64,000 bases of DNA from Manihot esculenta (GCF_001659605.2 NC_035171.2:7049873-7113872); one strand, 5' to 3'; positions 32,877 to 45,276 are shown, counted from the first letter of the stretch. The notes: generated by a model not told the origin, from the sequence alone. Numbers and translations are program-made.

Positions 32877-35800
32877 TGGAAATTTCTAAGCTTCCTGAAG
32901 TTCTTAACACCAAGTCCAGTATCACTCCCTCTACCATAACTAACTTCTTTTCTCGGAGGTATTTGGACACTCCCCTGTACCGTATTCGAGCTCCTCTCCG
33001 GAACGAGAGGATTGTTCTTCCAGATCCTCCTCCTCCCGGTTTGGTAGATCCCCAGAAGGATCGCAGCATAGTCTTTTTTGTTAAACAACGGGACTTTGGT
33101 CTAACTTTTCCGTTTACCTTTTTCTTTACCGAGGTTTTCCAATATTTCAGGATAACTCCCCGAATGCTATCCCCAAATTCTATTTTGTTCATGTGTTGCT
33201 TTGAATCCATTTGCTTGAGCTGGGGATTTACGCCCACGGTTCATCTATTCGTGACCTTTTTTCGTCTAGTAAGAGCAAGTAACAATTTTTATTACTTTCC
33301 CCCCGTGAGGGTTTATCCATCCTCACGGGCTATAAGGATTCCATAAAGGGTTGGGTAGAGGGTTTTGTAGTCGCGGAGCTGAAAAAAGACTCCGGTTCGT
33401 CGTGGGGGGTGGAGCTCGACTGGGAGGAGGTCTCTCTGGGTTGCAACGACCTGCCCTAGCTGAGCCTTACCGAACAGGTTGGGTACCTTAGATTGACTTC
33501 TGTTGACAAGAAGTACGACGTCGAGAAGTGTATGTTTGCCTGTAATCTTAGGGATATCCAGGATGCGGGTATTGTACCTTGTCCAGCCGCTTTGCTTTGT
33601 CTTTGTGATTTTTACTTGCTAACCTGTTTTGATTTTGTATTTTTTGCAGCTTCTGACTCCAAGATGGACCAAATCAAGCCTCCTAAGAACCTCATATTGT
33701 CCCGAGAGAGTGTGGACGCGACTTTGGACGTCCTGCTGGCGGGGCGATCCGTGGGAGAGGCTACTCAAAAAGTGGCAGAAACTATCTCCTCCAGGTCGGC
33801 TATTCGACCTCCTCCTCCTCCTCCGGTCTCTTCTCGGGCTTCTAAGCCCAGCTCTCGACGCAGCAGGTCGTCCCGGCCTTCCAGCCACGGGAGGTCGAGC
33901 TCGGCTCATCAGTCTATACAAGCCCCTCGGCCTCAAGGTACTTCTAACGAGGGGACGGAAGAGGGTCCCAGGATTATCTCTGAAGTGGCTGAGGGTGTTG
34001 GATCGGTGAGGTCGGACCTTGTCCTTCCTACTGTGGGCTCTTCTGGGGTCTCCGCTGTTGTTGAAGAGGAGGTTCCCGGGGGGAGGCTCGAGGTCCCCAT
34101 TACAGAAGAGGGAGCTCCAGGGAAAAGAGAGGAGGTTATTCTCGTGGACGAGGATGTCTCGGAGGCCCCCACCAATGACGCTCTTGCCCCTGAGGAGGTG
34201 GGATCTGACCCTGCCAAGGACGAAGGTGTCACAGAGAAGGTAGGGGACAAACGTCCTGCCTCCCTTGAAATGCCTGCCCCAACTCCAGCTCGGAAGAAGT
34301 CCAGGGCTTCCAAGGGATCAGCTCCAGCTCTCCCTCCTATTGGAGAGAAGAAAGAAGGTTCTAAAGCATCAACTCCAGCTCTCCCTCCTCCTGAAAAGAA
34401 GAAAGATGTCCCTGTGATACCACTGCTGTCTGCTCCTGACAACGACATTCTGAACGCGGAGGATATCACCCATCAGTCTCCAGCGAGCGTGGTTGCTGAG
34501 ATTGTCAAGGAGCGGATGTTTGGTGGTGTCATGGAGGCTTCGGATCCATGCTTGCTTGCTCTCACTGGTCTCTTAGCTAGCTCTACTAGGGAGCAAGCAG
34601 CGTTCCGTTCTCGACCTCGTGGGGAGCTCGGAGACACAATCAGGGAGATGCTTCTGATGGTAAGCTAAGCTACCTCCTTTGTTTTCATTCTGGTTTTCTT
34701 TGTTTCTTTGTTTTAACAGTTTTTCCTTTGTATTAGGTGACGGGCCTCTTTATGGAGGTGGATGCTCGCGACCACTCTCTCCGAGAATCTGTGGACCGCC
34801 GGATTGAGGAGGCGCGTCTGGAGGAGAATTTATCCGCAACTAGTGATGCCAGGGGCAACCTCGCAGCAACTCGAGTTCATACCCAGTCCCTCCAGGTGGA
34901 GCTGCATTCTGCATTGGAGGCCCTCAAAAGAGCTGACGGGAGGGCGGCTGAGGCACTGGAGCACACCAAGTCCCTGGAAGCAGAGTTGTCTCATACTTGC
35001 AGGGTTCTCAAGGAGTCTGATGAGAGGGCGGCTGCAGCGGAGGTCCGATGTGAAGAAGTTTTGAAGCAGCTGTCCTCCATGGTGGAGACCCTTCGTGAAA
35101 AGGACGAGGCTGTGAGTCAGAAGGATGAGGTCCAGCATCAATATGAGGCCCTGAAGGCTGATTTTGAAGGAGCTCAAGCTCACCTTGATAAGGTGAAGGT
35201 TCAAAAGGAAGGAGCCCTAGCTCGGGTGGAGGTTCTCGAGCAGGAGCTGAGCAGAAGTTCTGAGAGTATCAGAGACCTGGCTTCCTCGGCGGAGGAGTCC
35301 AAACTTCATAATCAAAAGCTTAGTCAAGAAGTCAGGACTTTGGAGCATAAATGCTCAGCCCTGTTCGAGGAGGCCAAACATGTTGAGGACAGGATCCAGC
35401 TGGAGTGCGAGAGGCGTTTGATGGAGTATAAGGAATCAGCTGAGCTAAAGGAGAAGATTGAACAAGCATGTGAAGCTCATCTTCAAACTTACAAGGATTC
35501 TCCCGAACTGAAAGCAAATATAGCTGAGGCCTGCCAGTCACGACTTGCGGAGTATAAAGCCTCTGATGAGATGAAGACCGCTATTTGGCACAAAAGCTTT
35601 CGCATGTACGTGTCCGGTTTCAATAGGGGTTTGAGAGATTCCAGACTTGCTCTTTCTACCCCTCTAGCAAAGCTCCGAGCTGCTGAGGTGGACTCCGATG
35701 GTGAGGACGTGTTATATGGTGAGGATGATCTGTCTTTACCCAAAGGAACCTCTCGCACTGTAGCTGGGTCCTCTGAGGCAGAACTCAAGCAAGGGGATGA

Positions 35801-35984
35801 AGACGCTGGGCCTCGAGGGCAGGATATCGTACCTTTTGTTGGTACGAGGGGCTCTGGGCAAGAAGATGACAGTCCTCCCGTAGATAGTAATGTAAATAGT
35901 GTGAATGATAATGATGTAAATGTGGATGATAATATGCCTAAACATGTAAGTCCTTTAAGGACAATTTTGCCTTCATCGGAGTAG
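32877..35984 (+). pseudogene. Antisense extra gene of the Tat element (putative gypsy-type transposon protein, PF04195-like), spliced
   Basis: Runs opposite to gag-pol. The first coding block starts MEISKLPEVLNTKS (ATG 32877) and contains DPPPPGLVD and LSPNSILFMCCFE. This N-terminal pattern is the one databases call 'putative gypsy type transposon'. A one-base frame slip in the C-run near 33300 and a TAG at 33457-33459 interrupt it. Two short introns are visible on the + strand: 33569-33649 (GT..TTTTTTGCAG) and 34660-34736 (GTAAGC..TATTAG), both keeping frame. The second exon (33650-34659) is proline/serine-rich with RKKS motifs. The third (34737-35984) is a long coiled coil (RRIEEARLEENL, LEQELSRSSES) with an acidic tail ending at TAG. 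Its role in the element is unknown. Confidence 0.8.
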
Positions 35985-38105
35985 GTGATTTAGAATAGGC
36001 TGTAACATACTTTTTCTTTTAATGAAATTTTACTTTCACTTATTTGGACTGCTTCTTGTTTTTCCTTCATACTTGAACTTATCTCTGTTTATCAAGAATG
36101 AATCACTTAAACTATGTGTTTTGGAATTTTCCTAAGGAATCCGCTGTGAACTTTTGACCTATAAATTTATTTGTTTCACCAAGGCATTTTTGTCCGTAAG
36201 CTCTTTCCGAGCTGGGCTAGCTGCACTCGTGAACTCTGTTTTTAACAGTGATCAAGGCTTTCAATTTACAAGTTTTTATCCTCGTTACTTTATTAATGTG
36301 AGCTCGGGCGCACAGCCTTTGCTGAGTAATAGTAAGTCAAATCATGTACCTGTCGCGATGATGAGCAGGGCTCGTCTTTCTGCCTTTAGTTCTGTCTTGG
36401 CAGGGATTGGAGTTGAGGTTTTATCTGCTTCGTGCCATTAGATTTTCCTCGGATTACCCCTTTACTTTCTCAGTATTTATTACATGAATAGTGAGGGAGT
36501 AAATCCCTATACTTCATTTGTACTTGCACGGCTTCTTTTTAGGCGATTTTACTTTGCTTTCTGGTTGTGAGCTCGGATGTCTGGTCCTCCTCGAGGTGAT
36601 CCTTTGTCAGGCGGTGCAACTTAATCTGCGTGCTCCACTGGGATGGGGAGTTCGGTCTTTGTCGTTTTCCTTCTTCTTGGGTTATTCTTGCTAAATATTT
36701 GTTCATGGCAAACTGACTCAAGCTGTGAGCATAGTCCTTTGCCTTCGTTTATCCTCCTATGTGTTCCTGCATTTATAGGACTTTTCATAGAGGGAGCTCG
36801 GTTCTCTGTTATTTCCTCTATACTTAGCTTCATTCTATCTGAGTGTTTCATGTTGCGAGTCTATCCGAGCTAGGAGCTCGGTTCTTTGCTCTTTGCTTAG
36901 GCTTTTATGCCTACAGTCTGTAACGCTTCTTGTATCACGAGCTCGGGAGTTCGGAATTTCGCTTTTTTCGCTTTGGTGCCCCGAGCTTGTTTGTGAGGTC
37001 GGACTTGGTTTGGGAGCTCGGTTCCTTGCCCCTTGCTTAGGCTTTTATGCCTACAGTCTGTGATGCTTCTTGTACCCCTGATTATTTTCCGGGCTCTTTG
37101 CTGTTTAGACCTCTCTCTAGGCTAGTTGAGCTAGTTTAGTGCTAGCGGTCAATTCGCGAGGTCGGTGCCTCTTATGATTGTCCCTGTTTCTATGTATTTT
37201 GGTACGCATTTTGCTTAGGATTCACTTTGCCTTTAATTCGGTCTTCCTATTGGATTTTCCAGTACCGAGCTCATTTTTTGAGGTCGGCATGGGGCTGTGG
37301 CGCTCTTGGCTATTGTTTCCCGAGCTCCTTCGGGAGGTCGGAATCTGGTTTTTCATTGGTAGCTTAGGACTCATCTTTCGCGTGAGATCGAAGCTGTGTT
37401 TTTATGAGTTGTCCCTACACATGATATTGGGAATTTTTGCTTCGAGAGGCCCTTAAGACTTTCACCGACCGTTTTTGTTTTGTTTTTCCGGGAGTTCTAG
37501 GGGATCCCGGTCTTCTTTGTTTTCCCGGGAGTTCTAGGGGATCCCGGTCTTCATTGTTTTCCCGGGAGTTCTAGGGGATCCCGGTCTTCTTTGTTTTTCC
37601 GGGAGTTCTAGGGGATTCCGGTCTTCGTGCTCCGGGAGGTCTTTAAGATCCTCACCGGCCGTTTTTGTTTTTTTTTCCCGGGAGTTCTAGGGGATCCCAG
37701 TCTTCGTGCTGCGGGAGGTCTTTAAGATCCTCACCGGCCGTTTTTCTTTTGTTTTCCCGGGAGTTCTAGGAGATCCTGGTCTTCGTGCTCGGGGAGGTCT
37801 TTAAGATCCTCACCGGCCGTTTTTGTTTTGTTTTCCCGGGAGTTCTAGGGGATCCCGGTCTTCGTGCTCCGGGAGGTCTTTTAAGATCCTCACCGGCCGT
37901 TTTTGTTTTGTTTTCCCAGGAGTTCTAGGGGATCCCGGTCTTCTACCTCTGAGGTCTCTATGTCTCAGGGTCTTCATTGTCAGGAGATCTTGGGGATCCT
38001 GGACTTGTATCTGGGAGATCTTGGGGATCCCGGTCTACTGCCTCCAGGAGGTCTCTATGCCTTAAGGAGGTCTTTCTGAGCTCTGTTCTTTCTTTTCTAT
38101 GGAGA
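35985..38105. other. Noncoding Tat-element segment with gene-like tandem motifs
   Basis: Noncoding between the antisense gene and the nested element. It is rich in GAGCTCGG and GAGGTCGG motifs. A 44-bp block TTGCTTAGGCTTTTATGCC followed by TACAGTCTGT occurs twice (about 36893 and 37037). A tandem array follows at 37461-38060. Confidence 0.7.
37461..38060. repeat. Two-level tandem repeat array
   Basis: The core CCCGGGAGTTCTAGGGGATC, followed by CCGG, recurs eight times (about 37479, 37523, 37560, 37597, 37677, 37756, 37836 and 37915). The first copies are spaced about 38 bp apart, joined by TCTTCxTTGTTTT. Later copies sit in units of about 80 bp with CTCCGGGAGGTCTTTAAGATC, CTCACCGGCCG and TTTTTGTTTT. 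Degenerate units continue to about 38060. Each core is a partial palindrome (CCGGG..CCCGG). Confidence 0.9.
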
Positions 38106-38110
38106 ATTAT

Positions 38111-39533
38111 TGATAAGCGGTTGTCGAAGCCGTCAAAAATAAACCTATTAAACAATCAACAATTAACTTGTAGATAGTGGCAATAGGGTCGAATCACAGG
38201 GATTTGACACTACGGATTTTCCTACTAATGACTTGGACAAGTAAATAACAAGAAATTAAAAGAGGGGGGTTTTGTTTTGATGATTAAAACTAAATAGCAA
38301 GAGAAAGCGATAATTTAAATAGATGAGAATTTTAATAGGAGAAGAATTCTAGTTGAAGAATGGATCTATTTCAGTTTGTTTAGAATTGATCATTGATCTT
38401 TTCAATACTCTTATCTATTTCAATAAGTTAGTTTAGGACGTGGAATACGCTTCTCACAATCCAAATTCCTCCTTAGTTCTAGTTTGATTAGGAAACATTC
38501 GCTAATCAAACATTAATCAACAAGTTGCCAAGGAACATCCTTGGGGCATTGTAGCATCGAACAACTGTTGACTGCATTAAGACTAAGAGAAATCCAACTC
38601 TAACATTGCCAACCGCGTGGTCAAGTTTAGATTATGCAACTGATTATACTTGTGTTTAAACAATCTAAGCAATTACGGACCTAAATTATTCAAACAATAT
38701 ATTACTCAAGCAATTAAAAGCAACAGGCCTTAATTGATTCTAAAAGCAAAGCAATAATTATAGAAAGATCAAGTTGCATAAATATTGAAAGCAAATAAGA
38801 GTTTAATAATGGAGTTTTAAATCTCCCAATTCATCACAAATCTGAATTTCCCCAATTTCAACTAGAAAAGAATGGATTTAACCACTCATGGTGGACAAAA
38901 TCACAAAAGGAAGAAGAAAGAAAAGAAGAAGAAACTGCTGTATTTTTCTGCGGAATTGCTGAAGATGAGATATCTTTTGCTGGTTTGGAGGCTGCCCTTT
39001 TATAGCTGAAGAATTCCATCATTCTAGGGTTTTGAAATCCCTTTTTAATTTGGCTTGTGATTCCTTTTTTGATGTTGAATTTAATTGCAACTGGAATTCC
39101 TTAGGTGAGAAACTTTTTCGTGGCTCTTGGAATTGTGTTGGTAGTGATTTAGTTGGATTTGGACTTCTGAAAATTCGAAATTCGGTTCCCTGCTGTTTTC
39201 CCACCTCTGCTGTCAATTTCTGCTGTCAAGGTGATTTGGGCAGTTTCTGCGAGTGATTTGGGCAAATCACTTGCCCAATCTGCCCCAATCGCTCTCTGGG
39301 ATTCAGTCCAGTTTCTGTCTCTGTCCCTGCGAGTGATTTGGCCAATTTCTGCGAGTGATTTGGGCAAATCACTTTAACCCAATCACTTTTCCAGCTTTTT
39401 CTTCACTTTTTCTCCAACTTTCCAATTTCTTCCTTTTCTGTAAAAACATAACAAAAACACAAATTAAGCTAGAAAAATGTGTAAATAAACAGTAATAAAT
39501 ATAATAAAAATGTGGCTAAATTATGCTTGATCA
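38111..39533 (-). repeat. Left (3') LTR of the Athila-like element
   Basis: 1423 bp. It differs from the right copy by a few substitutions and one 13-bp difference: the left LTR has TGCTGTCAATTTCTGCTGTC where the right has a single TGCTGTC unit. It contains two full copies of the palindrome GTGATTTGGGCAAATCAC (39253-39270 and 39354-39371). Confidence 0.93.
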
Positions 39534-40565
39534 ATTACCTCCACACCTAACTTTTTGCTTGTTCTCAAGCAACAAATAACTTAGTCAATCAAGCTCCTTT
39601 TTCTTTTGAGCCTAAGTACCACTTAATCAGCCCCCCTAGACTCCTAAATTGAAGTATCACAGTATAGAATACATGCACCAAGGTTGTTCTTCTCTTTTCC
39701 TTGTTTCCCCTTACCTATCATGGTCAAAGGAAAGGTTTTTGATTCATTCATGCTTATTCTCTTTGTATAAGCTCAATGCAACCTCTAAGAGTGACTTGCC
39801 CTTCTTTGAGCATTTTATTTTATTTTATTCAGCAGCACTTTTTTTATTCTTGCCTGAAAAAGTCACTAACCTTTTTACGCGAATGTGCATATTGGTGATA
39901 CCCACCCCCGGTTACTCAGTTAGTCACTTGTTCAAGTGGCTACTAGCTCTGTTCATAGCTTATTTGGCCATAGGAACAGGTTTTATGATTTGTGCTTTGT
40001 GCTGGTTTTTCTTTTTCTTTTCTTTTCATGACAGTTTGGGCAAATCACCTCATAGGGAGTTACACTAACTTTTTATTTGCATGTATTTATATTTTTATTT
40101 CCCTTGACCAATGCAAATTTAGAGATTCAATTCAAGAAAAGAACTTCCAAAGTGAAGGTAGCACACTATAATTGATTCAATTTAGGCTTAAAGGGGTGGA
40201 AAATCAATGGGGTCATGAGATAGGAAGCTCTTTTAACCTTGTTATCTATGCTGAGTAGAGTAAAAGCTAAGTCAAAATTCTGTGTGTGTGTGTGCAAAAA
40301 GTGAAAAAATGTGTGAAAAAATTTTGGTGTGTGTTTATGGGGCAAAAAGATGCAAAAAGAAACAAAAAGAAAGCAAAAAGATAATGTAAACGGAAAAAAT
40401 ATAACCTAAACCTAACAGTAAATACCCTCACACCTATTCCAAACATTGTCCTCAATGTTTAACATAAATATGAAAAAAATAATAAGGAGAAGGAAAGGGA
40501 CTGCCTGGGATGTGGGTGATTTGAGCAGGTGATTTGGGCAAATCACCCGGCCAAATCACTGGCTG
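39534..40565 (-). other. Noncoding 3' part of the Athila-like element
   Basis: No gene is visible. Contains a GT microsatellite (40280-40293), A/G-rich AAAAAGA runs, and palindrome copies near 40030 and 40528-40551. This is where most of pol has been lost. Confidence 0.6.
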
Positions 40566-42987
40566 TCATGGTCTGTGGGCAGAAAGTGTTGAACCAGCAG
40601 CTGCAACATGCTTTCCATGTGCTGCATCTTGTCTTGAGCCTCCACCGAATGGTCTTAAGGTGCCTTTTATGTCCTCCAAGGTCCACCCAATTGCTTTCTT
40701 GTGCTTCCTTAACACATCAAGGAGCTTTTCCTCTTCTTCTTGGCTGAGCTGGTTAGAAATAATTACTGGAAGTGTATTTTCAGCCCCTAAAAAGGCATAT
40801 TTGAGATGGCTGGGCAAGGGTTTCAGATCTGGTGTATCTGTTGCCTGTTCTGATTTCTGCTGTTTGCTGTCTGATTTGGGCTGTGATTTGGGCAGATTAA
40901 CTGGTGATTTGGGCAAATCACTCTCTGTTGTGCCTGTCTGCCCCAGTGATTTGGGCAGATCGTTTGGTGATTTAGGCAAATCACCCGCCACCAGCTGTGA
41001 ACAGTACTCCATCTGGCCTGTATCAGTGTTGCTGTCCACTTCTTCCCTCCTGCAAAGACCTTCATAAAGTAAGTTTTCTTGATCATAATAAAAAATTTCT
41101 TGACTTAAATCATCAATAACATCAAGGCCATAAACATGAGAAACATCATTGGGAAATTTCATGGCATCATAAACATTAAATTTGATAATTTCCCCTTCAA
41201 ACTCCATGGTTAGTGTGCCATCATGCACATCAATTTTTGTTCTGGCTGTGCTCAAGAATGGTCTCCCAAGTAGGATGTCAGAGGTGATTTTGCCCTTATC
41301 CTCCTCCATGTCAATCACATAAAAATCTGCTGGGAAGACTAGTTGGTCAACTTGTACCAACACATCTTCTAGCACTCCCTTGGGATGGACGACGGATCGG
41401 TCAGCCAATTGGATCACAATGCTGGTGCCCTTGAGTGTACCTGCATTAAACAAGTTAAAAATGGAAAAGGGCATGACATTGATTGAAGCCCCAAGGTCAC
41501 ACATGGCCTTCTTTATTCCCACATTGCCTATTTTGCATGAAACCGTGAACATTCCTCTATCCTTGCATTTGGTGGGAAGTTTCCTTTGAATGACAGCTGA
41601 GACACACTCCCCCACACTTACCTTTTCATGTTCAGCAAGTTTCCTCCTATTGGTGCATAGCTCTTTGAGAAATTTAGCATACCTTGGTATTTGTTTGATA
41701 GCATCAAGTAGAGGTATGTTGATTTCTACCTTGCGAAGTGTCTCAAGTATTTCTTTTTCCTCTTTTTCTTTTTGAGATCTTGCAAATCTTTTGGGAAAAG
41801 GGTAAGGTACCTTGAATTTTTCTGCTGGTTGTTGTTTCTGCCTTTGACTGGATTCTGCCTGATCTGTTGATTTGGGCAAATCACTTTCTGCCTTCTCTGG
41901 TGATTTGGGCAGATCACTGCTGGGCAGCTCAGTCTGCTTAGCGATTGGGTCAGTGATTTGGGCAAATCGACTGCCCTGATCACTTTCTGGTAGAATTTCT
42001 TCCATGGCCTGTTTTTGCAATTTTTCAACCTTGCTGTCTTGTAGCTCTTTTCCACTCCTCAATGTGATGGCACTAGCATTTTGCCTTGGATTTATCTCAG
42101 TTTGGGAAGGTAGCTTTCCTTGTGATTCAAGCTTACTCAAGGATGAAGCCATTTGTCCCACTTGTTGCTTCTTTGCTGGCTGTTCAGGAGCTATTTGAGT
42201 GGCGTATGTTGCTGGTTCAGCGAGTGCAACAACTTCTGGTTCAGTGGTGTCAATTTCTGAGGTTGCTGGTGTTTGGACAGCAACAAGGGATGTAATGGTG
42301 GCAGATTCAGCACTTGCTGATTTTTGGACAGCAGGTTCAGCAATTGCTGATGTAATTGTGGAATTTTCAGCAGGTGGACAGCAACTGCTGTCTCTATTTG
42401 CAGTAGGTTGGACAGGCTTCAACAAGTGTTGTTTGGGCAGTAGCTGGTTCAGATTCAAGTGTAGTGGTGATTTGTGCAGCTAACTCAACAGCTCGGTCTG
42501 TTTCTTGAGAACCTTCGTCATCGTCCCATAGATCTTGAAGCTCTTCCTCTCTTCTTAATATGTATGCATCCACTGAGTTGACCGCTTGATCCACTTGCTG
42601 TTGGAGAATTTTCCCAGAAATTTCCAATTTCCTCACCATCTCTTCAAGTTCCATATTGGAGTTTTGAGGTGTTGCTTGGGCTTGATAGTTTTGGTAGTAG
42701 TCAGCCCTTGCATAGCCATAATTCGGATTGTCCCCCCAACATGGATTGTATTGCAGATCTCTTTGGTAGTCATGGTAGTGGGCTATCCTTGTATAGCCAT
42801 AGCTCAGATTGTCTCCCCAACCTGTATTGTATGTGTCAAGGAAGGGATTATGTCTTGGCTGTCCATAGAATCCTTCAAATGCATGTGCTTGTTGAAGTTG
42901 TTGGGCTTGACCTATACCATAATTTCTCACCATAGAGGTTAGTTTAGAAATTTGAGAAGAGAGAAAAGACATACTTACCGTAGCCAT
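40566..42987 (-). pseudogene. Athila-like gag/protease remnant
   Basis: Two overlapping minus-strand frames. The first (42987-42394) is a gag fragment with GWGDNLSYGY and GDNPNYGYARADYYQNY repeats and a short coiled coil. The second (42458-40566) has a low-complexity TA/SA/E linker, then PYPFPKRFARSQKEKEEKEI, LPTKCKDRGMFTVSCKIGN, a DLGASINVMP aspartic-protease active site, and DILLGRPFLSTARTKIDV, typical of plant gypsy gag-protease. It then runs into EEKLLDVLRKHKKAIGWTLEDIKG, the start of the reverse transcriptase region, and stops. The linker carries repeated DLPKS units encoded by GATTTGGGCAA palindromes. RT, RNase H and integrase are absent. Confidence 0.9.
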
Positions 42988-43087
42988 GCTTGTAAGGTCT
43001 TGGCAGTGCGTTCAATTTCTGGATCGTAAAGAATAGCTTCTTTACGATCAGCCCTGGTCATAAAAGGAAAATACGTTAGTTAGATCA

Positions 43088-43112
43088 AATCCCCGGCAAC
43101 GGCGCCAATTTT
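43088..43112 (-). promoter_or_regulatory. Primer-binding site of the Athila-like element
   Basis: Minus strand TGGCGCCGTTGCCGGGGA immediately inside the 5' LTR, the primer site used by many Athila/Tat elements. Confidence 0.85.
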
Positions 43113-44522
43113 TGATAAGCGGTTGTCGAAGCCGTCAAAAATAAACCTATTAAGCAATCAACAATTAACTTGTAGATAGTGGCAATAGGGTCGAACCATA
43201 GGGATTTGACACTACGGATTTTCCTACTAATGACTTGGACAAGTAAATAACAAGAAATTAAAAGAGGGGGGTTTTGTTTTGATGATTAAAACTAAATAGC
43301 AAGAGAAAGCGATAATTTAAATAGATGAGAATTTTAATAGGAGAAGAATTCTAGTTGAAGAATGGATCTATTTCAGTTTGTTTAGAATTGATCATTGATC
43401 TTTTCAATACTCTTATCTATTTCAATAAGTTAGTTTAGGACGTGGAATACGCTTCTCACAATCTAAATTCCTCCTTAGTTCTAGTTTGATTAGGAAACAT
43501 TCGCTAATCAAACACTAATCAACAAGTTGCCAAGGAACGTCCTTGGGGCATTGTAGCATCGAATAACTGTTGACTGCATTAAGACTTAGAGAAATCCAAC
43601 TCTAACCTTGCCAACCGCGTGGTCAAGTTTAGATTATGCAACTGATTATACTTGTGTTTAAACAATCTAAGCAATTACGGACCTAAATTATTCAAACAAT
43701 ATATTACTCAAGCAATTAAAAGCAACAGGCCTTAATTGATTCTAAAAGCAAAGCAATAATTATAGAAAGATCAAGTTGCATAAATATTGAAAGCAAATAA
43801 GAGTTTAATAATGGAGTTTTAAATCTCCCAATTCATCACAAATCTGAATTTCCCCAATTTCAACTAGAAAAGAATGGATTTAACCACTCATGGTGGACAA
43901 AATCACAAAAGGAAGAAGAAAGAAAAGAAGAAGAAACTGCTGTATTTTTCTGCGGAATTGCTGAAGATGAGATATCTTTTGCTGGTTTGGAGGCTGCCCT
44001 TTTATAGCTGAAGAATTCCATCCTTCTAGGGTTTTGAAATCCCTTTTTAATTTGGCTTGTGATTTCTCTTTTGATGTTGAATTTAATTGCAACTGGAATT
44101 TCTTAGGTGAGAAACTCTTTCGTGGCTCTTGGAATTGTGTTGGTAGTGATTTAGTTGGATTTGGACTTCTGAAAATTCGAAATTCGGTTCCCTGCTGTTT
44201 TCCCACCTCTGCTGTCAAGGTGATTTGGGCAGTTTCTGCGAGTGATTTGGGCAAATTACTTGCCCAATCTGCCCCAATCGCTCTCTGGGATTCAGTCCAG
44301 TTTCTGTCTCTGTCTCTGCGAGTGATTTGGCCAGTTTCTGCGAGTGATTTGGGCAAATCACTTTGACCCAATCACTTTTCCAGCTTTTTCTTCACTTTTT
44401 CTCCAACTTTCCAATTTCTTCCTTTTCTGTAAAAACATAATAAAAACACAAATTAAGATAGAAAAATGTGTAAATAAACAGTAATAAATATAATAAAAAT
44501 GTGGCTAAATTATGCTTGATCA
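43113..44522 (-). repeat. Right (5') LTR of the Athila-like element
   Basis: 1410 bp. It is the 5' LTR in the minus-strand orientation, adjoining the primer site. Near-identical to 38111-39533. Confidence 0.93.
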
Positions 44523-44626
44523 ATTATCATTCATAATAATAATAGAGATAATCTCGTTGTGTAAACAATGGTGTTGTTTTATTCATTCATGTTTTTCAGA
44601 GTACAATGCTTTTCTTTACAAATATA

Positions 44627-45255
44627 TCAGGGGAAGTACCTCTTTAGGTGCTGGATATTCCAGGCGTGGGGCTCAGGGTTTCCTTGCATATCTTCAATTC
44701 GGTATACTCCTGGTCTGACCACTTTTGCTATCCTGAATGGGCCCTCCCAGGTCGGTGCCAACTTGCCCACTGCCGCTCTTTTTCCCGTAGCTTCCAAGTT
44801 TTTTAGGGCTAGGTCCCCTACTTTTAGACTTCTTTCCCTGACCCTTTGGTTGTAGTAACGGGCTGCCCGTTGTTGATAAGCAGCAGTTCGGACTTGAGCT
44901 TCCTCCCTAATTTCTTCGAGAGCGTCCAAGTTGTTCCTTAATTTGTCGTCGTTAGTGTTCTCGTTAACAAATTGGACTCGATGAGTGGGGATTTGCAGCT
45001 CGACTGGGACTACGGCCTCTGTGCCGTAAGCAAGTGCAAAGGGCGTTTCTTTAGTGGACGTTCTGGGGGTAGTTCGGAGTGCCCACAGGATACTGTTGAG
45101 CTCTTCTGCCCAGTTCGCCTTTGCCGCAAATGTCCTGAAGGTGTTGCAGTCAAATTGCCTGCCGTTATCTGAGATGAGCACCCTTGGTATGCCAAATCTG
45201 CAAATGATGTTCCCCCAACAATCATGTTGATGGTCCCACTGGATCCATCGTTCAC
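44627..45255 (-). pseudogene. Tat-type integrase C-terminal remnant joined to protease start
   Basis: On the minus strand a protease-like start (GTINMIVGG, about 45225-45200) runs after a frame change into integrase sequence. There is LISDNGRQFD (45178-45150), then, with the middle of the core missing, WAEELNSILWALRTTPRTST and ETPFALAYGTEAVVPVE, and the C-terminal chromatin/DNA-binding part with YYNQRVRERSLKVGDL and WEGPFRIAKV. Reverse transcriptase, RNase H and the integrase segment with the catalytic glutamate are deleted. Confidence 0.88.
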
Positions 45256-45276
45256 TGGTCCAGCTCCCGTTCTCCT

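Larger units (their letters stand above)
38111..44522 (-). mobile_element. Athila-like Ty3/gypsy element nested in the Tat element
   Basis: The LTRs at 38111-39533 and 43113-44522 begin TGATAAGCGGTTGTCG and end TATGCTTGATCA. The target duplication ATTAT lies at 38106-38110 and 44523-44527. The primer site TGGCGCCGTTGCCGGGGA is read on the minus strand beside the right LTR (about 43088-43107), the pattern of Athila/Tat elements. A gag fragment, the protease region and the first residues of reverse transcriptase are present on the minus strand (42987-40566). The remainder of pol and integrase is missing. The two LTRs are almost identical over 1.4 kb, so the insertion is recent. Confidence 0.93.

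Noticed and set aside
33933..34469. Minus-strand frame of 178 codons opposite the antisense extra gene
   Set aside because: Serine/glycine-rich mirror of a proline/serine-rich coding sequence. It is on the gag-pol strand, but lacks any pol motif.
40566..44522. Intact autonomous Athila element
   Set aside because: Most of reverse transcriptase, all RNase H and all integrase are missing, although the LTRs look young.
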